Source: Methylomonas koyamae (GTDB taxonomy: Bacteria; Pseudomonadota; Gammaproteobacteria; Methylococcales; Methylomonadaceae). Taken from it: a DNA stretch of 64,000 nucleotides. The stretch covers positions 1,178,001 through 1,242,000 of the forward strand of contig NZ_AP019777.1 of assembly GCF_019669905.1 (NCBI RefSeq), read 5' to 3'. Shown one piece after another: positions 9,209-17,970 of this stretch. The number at the start of each line of letters is the position of its first letter. Position 1 is the first letter of the stretch. Below the pieces are notes generated by a model, which did no database searches, had not been told where the DNA came from, and worked only from the letters and a program-made list of their open reading frames with translations. A program made the position numbers and the translations under genes.

Positions 9209-9565
9209 ATGAGCATGACGAAAACTTTACTGATTTCAGCAATGCTGGGATTGTTGGGCGGCTGCGCCCAGCTGGCTTCTCATCCCATGGACATGACCGT
9301 AGCCATTCATAACGCGAAAACAAAGACAGACCACGAAGCACTGGCAGTTCATTACGAACAAATAGCCCATGAAATGAAAGCGAAGTCCGAAGACCACAAA
9401 AAACAATTAGGGGAATATCAAGCGATACTTCCCAAAGCAGATGAGCAATATGCTCAATTCGAAGCACATTGTTTACAACTGATAAAAATATATGCCCAAG
9501 CCGAGCAAGAAAACTTGGAAATGGCTCGGCTGCACCGTCAGATTGCTTCTGGATTACCAAACTGA
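9209..9565 (+). CDS. Small lipoprotein, paralogue 1 of 3
   Basis: 118 aa with a lipoprotein signal peptide and lipobox LLGGC (Cys19). The mature part has the motif HPMDM...A..NAKT..DHEALA.HYEQIAHEM and reads as a helical, coiled-coil-prone repeat. It belongs to the same unnamed family as the genes at 9590 and 15579. I know no function; the periplasmic, outer-membrane-anchored location is inferred from the lipobox. AAGGAG lies just upstream of the ATG at 9209, which decides the start. Confidence 0.7.
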   Translation: MSMTKTLLISAMLGLLGGCAQLASHPMDMTVAIHNAKTKTDHEALAVHYEQIAHEMKAKSEDHKKQLGEYQAILPKADEQYAQFEAHCLQLIKIYAQAEQENLEMARLHRQIASGLPN

Positions 9566-9589
9566 CATTCGTTTTTCTGGAAATAAACT

Positions 9590-9940
9590 ATGAAAACAAA
9601 ATTACTGTTTACCTTGATTTTAGCTGTTGGTTTACTGTCCGCCTGTAGCGAGATGAACCCTCATCCGATGGATATGAGCCAAGCTGTGCAAAATGCAACA
9701 TCCAGGGCCGATCATGAGGCGCTGGCGCAACACTATGAAGAAGCGGCCAAAGAAATGCAGCTTAAAGTTGACGAGCACAATAAGCTTCTTAGCCAGTATC
9801 GATCAATAGGTTACCGCTACGGTAGACCCCCGGATGATTTTGTGGAATATTTTATAGATCATTGCCAAAGGCTGATTGATGTCTATGAAAAAGCTGTCGA
9901 GGAAAACTTGAGTATGGCAAATCTGCATCGGCAGAAATAG
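9590..9940 (+). CDS. Small lipoprotein, paralogue 2 of 3
   Basis: 116 aa lipoprotein with lipobox LLSAC (Cys19). The mature segment EMNPHPMDMSQAVQNAT..ADHEALAQHYEEAAKEMQLKV is nearly the same as the gene at 15579 and clearly related to the one at 9209. It has no recognisable catalytic motif and is likely a helical envelope protein. It follows paralogue 1 by 24 bp and precedes another lipoprotein gene by 16 bp, so the three probably form one transcript. Confidence 0.7.
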   Translation: MKTKLLFTLILAVGLLSACSEMNPHPMDMSQAVQNATSRADHEALAQHYEEAAKEMQLKVDEHNKLLSQYRSIGYRYGRPPDDFVEYFIDHCQRLIDVYEKAVEENLSMANLHRQK

Positions 9941-9956
9941 CGAGGGAGGAAGAGAC

Positions 9957-10526
9957 ATGACTATCCGTTGGCATAAAACAATCCTAATCATGTTAGTCGG
10001 TGTACTTTTCTTGCTGGAAGGGTGCGCTGTTACCCAGCCCGCATTCTACCGGGCTTCGGAATTGACGCCTGAATCCATAGGTCAGATTACGCTACTGCCA
10101 GCCGTTGATGCGCGAATCGATAAGCATGTCGCGGCACATCTCGAAGAACCCTTGCGCCAAAAGGCGGCAACGATCCTGAAGCGGAAAGGATACTCGGTGA
10201 TCCTGAGTGATTCGCGCGAGAGTCATGCCCTGACCAACGATGGTCTACGGGCCGCCGATCCTGCCTTGATAAAACGCCTTGGTCCGCCGGATGCACGCTG
10301 GATCATGGTCTTAGCCCTTATCGATCTCAATGTGGTTGGCAGCAACAATAAGGTGGAAGTGGCAGGCTTTCTATATGATAAGGAGAAGGGCTTGCTCCTA
10401 TGGCGGGACAGCATTATTTGTTTGGTCGGGGATGGCGGGATATTTGGCGGGTTAATAAACGATAAAAGGGTCGATATAGCGGTTTCGACCGCAGTGGATT
10501 CATTATTGGGCAGCATTCCGGAATAG
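9957..10526 (+). CDS. Lipoprotein, DUF799/GNA1162-like
   Basis: 189 aa with a signal peptide and lipobox LLEGC. The mature sequence (ITLLPAVDARIDKHVAAHLEEPLRQKAATILKRKGYSVI, then DARWIMVLALIDL) resembles the DUF799/GNA1162 outer-membrane lipoprotein family, a TolB-N-like fold. The match is from memory and is tentative. GAGGAAGAG precedes the ATG. Position after two small lipoproteins and before a cation ATPase suggests an envelope-stress or metal-related unit, but the sequence does not prove it. Confidence 0.55.
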   Translation: MTIRWHKTILIMLVGVLFLLEGCAVTQPAFYRASELTPESIGQITLLPAVDARIDKHVAAHLEEPLRQKAATILKRKGYSVILSDSRESHALTNDGLRAADPALIKRLGPPDARWIMVLALIDLNVVGSNNKVEVAGFLYDKEKGLLLWRDSIICLVGDGGIFGGLINDKRVDIAVSTAVDSLLGSIPE

Positions 10527-10603
10527 GGACTCGTTTTGATAATCCCACGCCGCCACCGGTCGTTATCTCTGCCATCACCGATATGTTTAAAGGGAGGTGT
10601 GTC

Positions 10604-13309
10604 ATGATGAATACATGGCATAAGCTATCAGCAATCGAAGCCGCAAGCCTGCTTGCGACTGATATGGAACAGGGACTTTCCACCGAAGAGGCGAAAAAGC
10701 GACTTGCTCGATATGGGCAAAATAAACTGCATAAGGGCAAGCGATTTTCGGCTTTGGTGATTTTTATCAGCCAGTTTAAAAGTCTCGTTATTTGGGTACT
10801 GATGGGCGCAGCGGCCGTTTCCGTTGCACTCGGTGAAGTCATCGACGGTATTGCCATCATCGCTATTGTGATCTTGAATGCGGTCATTGGTTTTCTCCAG
10901 GAGTATCGGGCCGAGAAAGCGGCAGCCGCACTCGCTCGTTTAACAACGCCGCATTGTCGAGTGATTCGGGATGGCCATAGTCTGGTGGTCACAACCACTG
11001 AAGTCGTTCCGGGCGATTTACTGTTACTCGAAGCGGGCGATTTGGTGGCGGCGGATGCCCGCCTTATTCAAGCCTCCGTGTTTCGTGTCAATGAAGCCCC
11101 GCTCACGGGGGAATCGCAAGCCGTGGCTAAATTTACCGTTAGTCTGGTATTGGACACGCCGCTGGCTGAGCGGAGCAATATGGTTTTTCTCGGGACCAGT
11201 GTGACGGGTGGTTCCGCACGCGCAGTGGTGGTTAATACCGGGATGGAAACCGAACTTGGCCGCATAGCGAAACTGCTCGAATCGGCCGAAAGCGGAGAAA
11301 CGCCATTGCAACGCCAACTGGAGCGGGTTGGGCGCCTGTTGTTGATGGCGTGTTTCGGCATCGTCGGCTTAATTTTTGGTCTGGGATTATGGCGAGGCAT
11401 TGCTCCCTTTGAGCTTTTCTTAAGTTCGGTGAGCCTTGCGGTTGCGGCGATTCCCGAAGGGTTGCCGGCGGTGGTAACGATTGCGCTGGCTTTGGGTGTG
11501 CAACGGATGGTTCAACGGCATGCCTTGGTACGACGATTGGCTTCGGTTGAAACGCTAGGCCGTGCCCAGGTGATTTGTACCGATAAGACCGGCACGCTAA
11601 CGATGGGTGAAATGACGGCCCGCAAACTGGTTACCTCAAAAAGCCTCTATCGTGTCACCGGCGAAGGTTACGCCACGGAAGGCGCATTCTTCTCCGGCAA
11701 CGTGGAAAGTTTCCCCTCGGAAAGCTCCGAACTATTCGCACTGCTGCGTGCATCGGCGGCATGCAACGATGCCGAACTCTCGCTAATCGATGGCCGATCT
11801 ACTGTAGTAGGCGATCCTACCGAGGGGGCGTTATTGGTGGCCGCCGAGAAAGCGAATATTACCCGGTCAGCCATTGAAACGGAGATGCCGCGTTTGGCGG
11901 TGATCCCTTTCGATTCCGAACGTAAACGCATGAGCGTTATCCGCCGTCAGGCCGGTCATCCCTGGGCCTTTGTCAAAGGCGCTCCCGAAGAGATTCTCAG
12001 CCGCTGCACCCTGGTCCGTACCGGTCAAGGCGTCAAGGAACTGACAGAAAACGACCGAACTCGATTCCTACAGGCTAACACCCTACTGGCCAACGATGCT
12101 TTGCGAGTGCTGGCCGTGGCAGAGCGTCCACTAGATGGCATTAATTTCGATGCGGGCGTGTTCGGCAGTGATGTCGAGATCGAACAACAGCTTATTTTGC
12201 TGGGACTCGTCGGTTTACAGGACCCACCTCGTGGCGAAGCCAGAGAGGCTGTGGCTAAGTGTAAACGGGCTGGTATCAAAACCGTAATGATTACGGGCGA
12301 TCATCCGGATACTGCACGGGCCATCGGCTGCGAATTAGGGATTATTGATAAGGGCGATGAAGTGCTCATCGGTGCGGAGATAGACCACTTGGACGATGCA
12401 GAGCTAAAGGAACGCGTACCGCATGTTTCGGTGTATGCACGGGTAACCGCTGAGCATAAACTGCGTATTGTGCGGGCATGGAAAGCGATTGGGGCGGTTG
12501 TCGCGATGACGGGAGACGGCGTGAACGATGCGCCCGCTATCAAAGAAGCATCCATCGGAATCGCCATGGGCATTACCGGTACTGAGGTGACCAAAGAAGC
12601 CGCCGACATGATTGTCGCCGATGATAATTTTGCTTCCATTGTCGCCGCCGTTGAAGAAGGACGCGGCATTTATGACAACATCGCCAAAACGCTAGCTTAC
12701 CTGCTGGGCAGTAGCACCGGCGAGTTGTTGGTGATGTTGGGCGCGGTACTGCTGGGTTGGCCATTACCGCTTTTACCGCTACATCTTTTGTGGATCAACC
12801 TGGTCACCGATGGTTTTGCGGCCTTGGCCCTTTCCACCGATCCAATTGACCCAGGGGTATTGAATCGCCCGCCTCGACAGGCTCAGTCCCAGTTACTCAA
12901 CCGGCATTTGTTTTATCTGACTTTATTCACCGGTTTATTAGCCGCGAGCGTCACGCTCGGCGTGTTTGCCTATGAACTGCATGTAGTCGGCAATACGCTT
13001 GATCAAGCTCGCGATGCCGCCTTTACCGCTCTGGTGATTACCGGTTTGCTGCGTGCCTTCGGGGCGCGAAGCGAACAACGCGTCATCTGGCAAATCGGTT
13101 TGTTTTCCAATTTGCGCTTGTTTCTGATTGTCGCCGTGTGTTTCAGCTTGCAGTTGGCGATACACCATGTTTCGATGCTGCAAACCCTGTTTCAGATCAA
13201 ATCAGTGTCGTTGCACCAGTGTGTAGTCTGGCTCGGGGTTGGATTTATACCCTTGGCAATCTTAGAGCTCAGAAAAATCCTGCTTAATCGAGCTAAAAAG
13301 TTTGCTTAG
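10604..13309 (+). CDS. P2-type cation-transporting ATPase (Ca2+/Mn2+ pump-like)
   Basis: 901 aa P-type ATPase with the domain order actuator, phosphorylation, nucleotide-binding and ten membrane helices. Visible hallmarks are the N-terminal cation-ATPase domain (LSTEEAKKRLARYGQN), the actuator loop LTGES, the ion-site PEGL in helix 4, the phosphorylation motif DKTGTLT, the hinge TGDGVNDAPA and NLVTDG in helix 6. There is no N-terminal HMA or CPx motif, so it is not a copper/zinc CPx pump. By class it should move Ca2+, Mn2+ or a similar hard cation out of the cytoplasm. Two adjacent ATGs (10604, 10607) follow a GGGAGG ribosome site; in-frame codons farther upstream lack one. Confidence 0.85.
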   Translation: MMNTWHKLSAIEAASLLATDMEQGLSTEEAKKRLARYGQNKLHKGKRFSALVIFISQFKSLVIWVLMGAAAVSVALGEVIDGIAIIAIVILNAVIGFLQEYRAEKAAAALARLTTPHCRVIRDGHSLVVTTTEVVPGDLLLLEAGDLVAADARLIQASVFRVNEAPLTGESQAVAKFTVSLVLDTPLAERSNMVFLGTSVTGGSARAVVVNTGMETELGRIAKLLESAESGETPLQRQLERVGRLLLMACFGIVGLIFGLGLWRGIAPFELFLSSVSLAVAAIPEGLPAVVTIALALGVQRMVQRHALVRRLASVETLGRAQVICTDKTGTLTMGEMTARKLVTSKSLYRVTGEGYATEGAFFSGNVESFPSESSELFALLRASAACNDAELSLIDGRSTVVGDPTEGALLVAAEKANITRSAIETEMPRLAVIPFDSERKRMSVIRRQAGHPWAFVKGAPEEILSRCTLVRTGQGVKELTENDRTRFLQANTLLANDALRVLAVAERPLDGINFDAGVFGSDVEIEQQLILLGLVGLQDPPRGEAREAVAKCKRAGIKTVMITGDHPDTARAIGCELGIIDKGDEVLIGAEIDHLDDAELKERVPHVSVYARVTAEHKLRIVRAWKAIGAVVAMTGDGVNDAPAIKEASIGIAMGITGTEVTKEAADMIVADDNFASIVAAVEEGRGIYDNIAKTLAYLLGSSTGELLVMLGAVLLGWPLPLLPLHLLWINLVTDGFAALALSTDPIDPGVLNRPPRQAQSQLLNRHLFYLTLFTGLLAASVTLGVFAYELHVVGNTLDQARDAAFTALVITGLLRAFGARSEQRVIWQIGLFSNLRLFLIVAVCFSLQLAIHHVSMLQTLFQIKSVSLHQCVVWLGVGFIPLAILELRKILLNRAKKFA

Positions 13310-13313
13310 AGCA

Positions 13314-14687
13314 ATGAAAACCAAGCAATCACATCGCTATCAACCTAAAAGGATGAAATCGCCACAAGCGATGTCCACCAATCGCTTTATCCACCGAAAA
13401 ATTCTGACCCGATTGTTTTTAGGCTGGTTGTTCCTGAGTGTAACGGTAGGCGGTTCCATTTTATGGCTGGAGATTAAGAGAGCTGAGCAGTTAGTTCATG
13501 TCCTTGCGCTGAAGGAATCAGCGATATTTAGCGGGGCATCGGCCCATAATCTGGAACAACTCGATACCCAATCGACCGAACATCTGAGACAGCTGGCTGA
13601 ACAACTGGTTAGCCAGCATTTTCTGATTGTCGAATTGTATGACCGCAACGAACAATTAAAACTCGAAGTCGTTCGACAAGGACAGGAATTGGTCGAGCAA
13701 TTCATCGATCAATATCGCCATCAATTTCCAAAGGCCGACGAGTTTACTCATGACCTGCATTTTATTCATGGACAGTTGTGGCTAGTCACGCTGGTTCCGC
13801 TACGCGGCGAGCAGGATTCGCCGATGGGTTATTTCGAGGGCGTTTATCAGGTTGATCCGGAAACGTTTGCCACGTTGAAGCAAAACCTAATCCGTATGCT
13901 GGCCTTCGTGACGCTAGGCATTTTCTTTACCAGCCTCTTGATGTATCCGATTGTCCTGACCCTCAATCGAGGCGTCATTAGGCTTTCCGGCGAACTATTG
14001 CAAGGCAATATTGAACTGATGAATGTACTGGGCTGTGCCATTGCAGAACGCGATTCGGAAACCAACCATCATAACTATCGGGTGACTTATTACGCACTTC
14101 GGCTTGGCGAAGCGATCGGGCTGCCTGAAGAAAATATGCGCGATCTAATTGCAGGGGCATTTTTACATGATGTCGGCAAGATCGGCATCCGCGATCCGAT
14201 ATTACTGAAACCGGAAAAACTAACAGCGGATGAATTCGAGGTCATGAAAACGCATGTGGCATTAGGCGTGGAAATTCTAAACAAATCGCACTGGTTAACC
14301 GGTGCGCGGGATGTCGTGGAGTTTCATCATGAGAAATATGACGGCAGCGGGTATCTGCAAGGCCTTACAGGGGACACCATTCCACTAAACGCGCGAATAT
14401 TTGCTATCGGGGATGTGTTTGATGCGCTGACCTCGCAACGTCCGTACAAGGAAGCGTGGCCTGTAGTCGATGCTATTTCCAAGCTCGTAAAAGAGGGCGA
14501 TAGCCACTTTGACCCTCGGCTGGTAACGATTTTTGCCAAGATTGCTCCGCGTCTTCATCAAGAGGTGAATGATTTAGACGAATCTCAACTGGAGGCAATG
14601 CTTCAACGCCTCGTTGTCGAACACTTCTTGAATACAGCTTTTAAGGCTCGAAAGGCAAGAGATGAATTTGCTCGCACATCGGCTTAG
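13314..14687 (+). CDS. HD-GYP domain signalling protein
   Basis: 457 aa. An N-terminal membrane helix (LTRLFLGWLFLSVTVGGSILW), a periplasmic sensor-like segment and a second membrane helix (near 200) precede a cytoplasmic HD-GYP domain. The HD motif is FLHDVGKIG, and the GYP region reads HHEKYDGSGYL, so the proline of GYP is leucine. HD-GYP proteins usually hydrolyse cyclic di-GMP; activity cannot be assumed with the altered motif. The ATG at 13314 has only a weak ribosome site; ATGs at 13353 and 13371 are alternatives. It begins right after the ATPase stop codon. Confidence 0.8.
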   Translation: MKTKQSHRYQPKRMKSPQAMSTNRFIHRKILTRLFLGWLFLSVTVGGSILWLEIKRAEQLVHVLALKESAIFSGASAHNLEQLDTQSTEHLRQLAEQLVSQHFLIVELYDRNEQLKLEVVRQGQELVEQFIDQYRHQFPKADEFTHDLHFIHGQLWLVTLVPLRGEQDSPMGYFEGVYQVDPETFATLKQNLIRMLAFVTLGIFFTSLLMYPIVLTLNRGVIRLSGELLQGNIELMNVLGCAIAERDSETNHHNYRVTYYALRLGEAIGLPEENMRDLIAGAFLHDVGKIGIRDPILLKPEKLTADEFEVMKTHVALGVEILNKSHWLTGARDVVEFHHEKYDGSGYLQGLTGDTIPLNARIFAIGDVFDALTSQRPYKEAWPVVDAISKLVKEGDSHFDPRLVTIFAKIAPRLHQEVNDLDESQLEAMLQRLVVEHFLNTAFKARKARDEFARTSA

Positions 14688-14803
14688 GAAATTGACCCAA
14701 TGCGGTGCAGTAACACCTTGGTTTGCACCAGTATTGCGCAATAGGCCGCGAGAGTATGTAAAGACGAATTTAACTCATTGATTTTAACCAATAATGAGAA
14801 ATC

Positions 14804-14820
14804 CCCCGGCTCAGCCGGGG
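14804..14820. repeat. IS200-type left-end hairpin
   Basis: Perfect 7-bp stem CCCCGGC/GCCGGGG with a TCA loop, mirrored by a very similar hairpin at 15417-15435 on the other side of tnpA. It is presumably the transposase recognition structure. Confidence 0.7.
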
Positions 14821-14904
14821 AGACAGCATAAGTTTGACATTCAGAGGAGTCCACCAGGACACTCCAGAGCGTGAGCCGCCAAGCAAACGCAAGAGGAGAA
14901 CCTG

Positions 14905-15333
14905 ATGGACGAGAACGAGAGCTTAAGTCACTCGAAATGGGAGTGCAAATATCACGTGGTGTTTATACCGAAATGCCGCCGTCGAACCTTGTATAAGGCG
15001 TTGCGAAAGCATTTAGGTGAAGTGTTCCGGCGATTAGCCAGCCAGAGAGAAAGCCGAATATTGGAAGGTCATTTGATGCCGGATCATGTGCATATGCTGA
15101 TCTCGATACCGCCGAAATACGCGGTGTCGCAAGTGATAGGCTACATCAAAGGGAAGAGTGCGATTCATTTGGCGAGGGTCTATGGCGAGAAGAAACGCAA
15201 CTTTGTAGGTCAGCATTTCTGGGCACGAGGGTATTTTGTTTCGACGGTTGGCAGGGACGAAACAATGATACGGGAATATATCCGGCCTCAAGAACAGGAA
15301 GACCAGCGAATAGAGCAAATGAACCTTTGGTAA
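14905..15333 (+). CDS. tnpA: IS200-family Y1 transposase TnpA
   Basis: 142 aa, the usual size. The HUH metal-binding motif is at residues 61-63 (DHVHML), and the catalytic tyrosine is probably Tyr125 in IREYIRPQEQED. The N-terminus KWECKYHVVFIPKCRR is characteristic of the family. The enzyme cuts and rejoins single-stranded DNA at sites near the end hairpins. AGAGGAGAA lies just before the ATG. All key residues are intact, so it may be active. RAYT (REP-associated) enzymes are close relatives and an alternative label. Confidence 0.88.
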   Translation: MDENESLSHSKWECKYHVVFIPKCRRRTLYKALRKHLGEVFRRLASQRESRILEGHLMPDHVHMLISIPPKYAVSQVIGYIKGKSAIHLARVYGEKKRNFVGQHFWARGYFVSTVGRDETMIREYIRPQEQEDQRIEQMNLW

Positions 15334-15416
15334 TGAGTCGCCGCCTATTGGCGGCTATTGATATGGGGCCGCGTTAGCGTCCCCACTTACCGCTTTGAGC
15401 GGTTCACTTTATAAAG

Positions 15417-15435
15417 CCCCCGGCTTTGCCGGGGG
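15417..15435. repeat. IS200-type right-end hairpin
   Basis: Perfect 8-bp stem CCCCCGGC/GCCGGGGG with a TTT loop, the partner of the hairpin at 14804-14820. Confidence 0.7.
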
Positions 15436-15578
15436 ATATTTACTAATAGCACTATTTGTGCCTGAAATATAAAGATTTATAGAATGGATTGATGTCATTT
15501 TTAATTTTTCATCACTCCATAAGCTATAAAAACAGGACGAAATTAACGATTAATAACAACTAAATCTGGAGAAAATCT

Positions 15579-15917
15579 ATGAAAACAAAACTATTGATTA
15601 CCCTATTGTTAGGTGCTGGCATCTTAGTGGCATGTAGTGAGATGAACCCGCATCCGATGGATATGACTCAAGCCGTTCAAAGCGCAACGACCAAAGCTGA
15701 TCACGAGGCATTGGCGAAACATTACGAAGAAGCCGCAAAAGAACTGCAACTTAAAGTTGAAGAGCACAAAAAACTGCTCAGTCAATATCAAGCTAAAAGC
15801 TATCTTTACGGCAAGCAAGCCGACACCTTGAAAAGTCATTGTCGAGCGTTGATTAATGCCTATGAAAAAGCCGCCGAGGCCAATTTGAGTATGGCAGCAA
15901 TGCATCGCCAGATGTAA
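15579..15917 (+). CDS. Small lipoprotein, paralogue 3 of 3
   Basis: 112 aa lipoprotein, lipobox ILVAC (Cys19), then SEMNPHPMDMTQAVQSATTKADHEALAKHYEEAAKE. It is closest to the gene at 9590, including the first residues MKTKLL. The copies at 9209-9940 and this one are separated by the lipoprotein/ATPase/HD-GYP block and the IS element, so this is either an old duplication or a reshuffled array. Its ribosome site is CTGGAGAAA. Function is unknown. Confidence 0.7.
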   Translation: MKTKLLITLLLGAGILVACSEMNPHPMDMTQAVQSATTKADHEALAKHYEEAAKELQLKVEEHKKLLSQYQAKSYLYGKQADTLKSHCRALINAYEKAAEANLSMAAMHRQM

Positions 15918-16424
15918 GTGATTTGTGCTGCTTGCCAAGAAGAATCATGGCAAGCAGCCGCTGAACTATCTTGTTCAATTTGTTAGTCGGACAATTATTA
16001 AGGGTTCTGTCGTTGATTTGACTGTCCGCTGTACGATGGGACCGGACTGTCAATGAGTTGGATGGCGAACGGCTGCTTGGGGTCGGTTCGACACAGTGAC
16101 GAACGGCCGCTTTCAGGTATCGGAATTCATTGACAGCTTTCCGGCGATGAATCTGAAGAGCGGACGCTCGCCAAGCGAGCCTAGGTTGACATTCGAAAGT
16201 ACGCGACGCAATTCGGCAGGCAGTCAGTGAGCAGATATTCGACGCCATGCTAAGGGGGTGAGCAGCGGAGCGTCCCTTCGCGCGACGTGTTATGCCTGAG
16301 TCGTAATGCAAAAATGTAGTTCACCGCTAATGCCATAAGGTGCGCACCTCGGATAGGCCGTGCCGAGCTAGTGGCGAGGCATAACAGTCGCCGAGATTTA
16401 ACGTACCTTATCGAGTCGGAAAAC
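15918..16424. other. Intergenic region with no convincing gene
   Basis: About 500 bp between a lipoprotein gene and the methyltransferase stop. The open frames here are low-complexity, Arg/Ser-rich shadows without ribosome sites. The DNA is rich in short GC repeats such as CGGCCGC and GCTCGCCAAGCGAGC, reminiscent of dispersed intergenic repeats, but no clear boundary is visible. I see no RNA gene. Confidence 0.5.
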
Positions 16425-17183
16425 CTAAGCCAATTTAGGCTTTATCGCAGTCATGAGCATGTCGACTCCTTCACGATAAAGCGAGTGCACATCGGTGAAA
16501 CCGAGAGATCGCAGTGTCGATATTATGGTCGGAGCATACATGATGTGGTCCGGTGATTCGTCGCTCAGCAAATGTACAACCCAGTCTTCCAGGAGATCGT
16601 AACGCTTTAGTTCCCCAAAAGCCTTGAACCAGTGGCGAATGTCGGCTTGCGTCGAAGCCAGGTGCAGGGCAGAATCATCGATAGCAAAGCGGTCGCCGTT
16701 CACGAACATTCCACCCGGTTTAAGCACGCGCAAGATTTCGGCAAATACTTTGTCCCGATAGTCATACATAAAATTGTGAATGGCATAATTCGAGGCAACA
16801 ACATCGACACTTGCGTCTGGTTGCTGCCGCAAAAAAGCTAACGCATCGCTCTCGATGAATTCGACACGACCGTTGTCCACATACTCCGCCAATTTCCCGC
16901 GCGCCTGTGCAAGCATTGCCGCTGAAGCATCGAAAGCGCGCAGATGTAGGTCCTCGCGCTGAGAAAGCAACGACAGCGTGCTCAGTCCTGTACCGCAGCC
17001 GATCTCAAGTCCCTGTAACATGTTTCCGGGGCACCATGCAGCGACAGTAGAACCGAGCTTCTGCGTCAGAACCACTAAATTGGGACACATAATACCGAGG
17101 AAATCGTACTCTTCGCCGATACGGCCAGTAAACGGATTGTGTGTGGCCAAAGAAGTCGTCACAGCATTTTCATTCGAATTCAT
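16425..17183 (-). CDS. Class I SAM-dependent methyltransferase
   Basis: 252 aa. The SAM-binding motif I is LEIGCGTGLSTLSLL, motif II/III regions are HLRAFDASAAMLAQAR and VDVVASNYAIHNF, and the post-motif LRVLKPGGMFVNGDRF is typical of UbiE/COQ5-like small-molecule methyltransferases. The substrate cannot be read from sequence. I chose the ATG at 17183 (MNSNENAV) because AGGAAA lies about 10 nt upstream and because the 80 residues before it do not look like part of the fold. It is monocistronic, with non-coding DNA on both sides. Confidence 0.75.
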   Translation of the reverse strand: MNSNENAVTTSLATHNPFTGRIGEEYDFLGIMCPNLVVLTQKLGSTVAAWCPGNMLQGLEIGCGTGLSTLSLLSQREDLHLRAFDASAAMLAQARGKLAEYVDNGRVEFIESDALAFLRQQPDASVDVVASNYAIHNFMYDYRDKVFAEILRVLKPGGMFVNGDRFAIDDSALHLASTQADIRHWFKAFGELKRYDLLEDWVVHLLSDESPDHIMYAPTIISTLRSLGFTDVHSLYREGVDMLMTAIKPKLA

Positions 17184-17570
17184 AAGATAGTTTCCTAGTT
17201 TTTTAACAGATACGTGGTTGTGCTTTATTGCGCCCAGCTGGAAGGATTTTGCGGACTTCATCTTTACGCGATTTGAAATTGTAATCATATAAACGCGCTT
17301 CGGATACCGAGCCACCCATTTTCCAAGCGCTGGTATCCATCGAACAAGGTTAACAATATTCCCGGTAGCCATTCTTAAGGAACCTCTGATTGATTCTTCA
17401 AAACCGCAAGCAACCCAGTAGGTACGCAATTAGCTTTTGATTAGACAATATAGGCTCCAAACCAGACATACAATAATGAAGTTCAATAGGCTGCTTTGGA
17501 GAAGCGCGAATGGCGAAAATGGGTCGTTAACGAATATGACAATAAAAATTGGCATACTTAATACAGGTTA
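17184..17570. other. Intergenic region with no gene seen
   Basis: About 390 bp, AT-richer than its surroundings, between the methyltransferase start and a small exported protein. An AAGGAACCTCTGATTGATTC stretch near 17378-17397 could be a decayed insertion-sequence end, but I find no partner for it. Confidence 0.4.
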
Positions 17571-17894
17571 TTACAAAACAATATCTCCTTTGTTAGTTTG
17601 ACCTTCCTGCAAGCGTTTCTGCATTTCGTTTTCCTTTTCGGCATCGAAGATGTCGATAGCGGTATTCAGCGGAACAATGTTTTTCAATACCAGATTACAG
17701 AGCCCAGAACGCAAGGCGACAAGTTTCACGAGTCGTTCATCGCCCGGATGCTCCTTGGCTAAATTTTCATTGTTGGTTGCGAATGTTGGGTCTAGGCAAA
17801 AGTTTTTTGGCTTGTCTTCAGGCCAAAGCTTTTCATCACCCTCAGCAAAAGCTGCACTAGAGAAAATCCATAGCACCAATAGTATTCTTTCCAT
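17571..17894 (-). CDS. Small exported hypothetical protein
   Basis: 107 aa with a clear signal peptide (ILLVLWIFSSAAFA). The mature part is charged and helical (KNFCLDPTFATNNENLAKEHPGDERLVKLV) with two cysteines that could form a disulfide. A perfect AGGAGG ribosome site precedes the ATG, which supports a real gene. I do not recognise the family. It lies downstream of the SRAP gene on the same strand, but the 76-bp gap leaves co-transcription open. Confidence 0.6.
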   Translation of the reverse strand: MERILLVLWIFSSAAFAEGDEKLWPEDKPKNFCLDPTFATNNENLAKEHPGDERLVKLVALRSGLCNLVLKNIVPLNTAIDIFDAEKENEMQKRLQEGQTNKGDIVL

Positions 17895-17970
17895 GTCTAC
17901 CTCCTATTTGAAACTTACCTTGGCAAAAGTGTAGCCCCAACCTTGGTTGACGCCAAGTTTGTGCGTTAGC

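Larger units (their letters stand above)
14800..15440. mobile_element. IS200/IS605-type insertion sequence
   Basis: A single tnpA gene is bracketed by two strong GC hairpins: CCCCGGC-TCA-GCCGGGG at 14804-14820 and CCCCCGGC-TTT-GCCGGGGG at 15417-15435. Subterminal hairpins of this sort are what the Y1 transposases of this family recognise; they produce no terminal inverted repeats or target duplications. Extra hairpins follow the tnpA stop (GCCGCC-TATT-GGCGGC near 15340). Exact ends cannot be fixed from one copy. It sits between the HD-GYP gene and a lipoprotein paralogue. Confidence 0.75.

Noticed and set aside
14905..15333. REP-associated transposase (RAYT) rather than IS
   Set aside because: Matching hairpins immediately flank the gene on both sides, which fits an IS200 unit better; no scattered REP elements were seen in this window.
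16425..17429. Long 334-aa form of the methyltransferase
   Set aside because: The first 82 residues are outside the fold and the internal ATG at 17183 has a good ribosome site.
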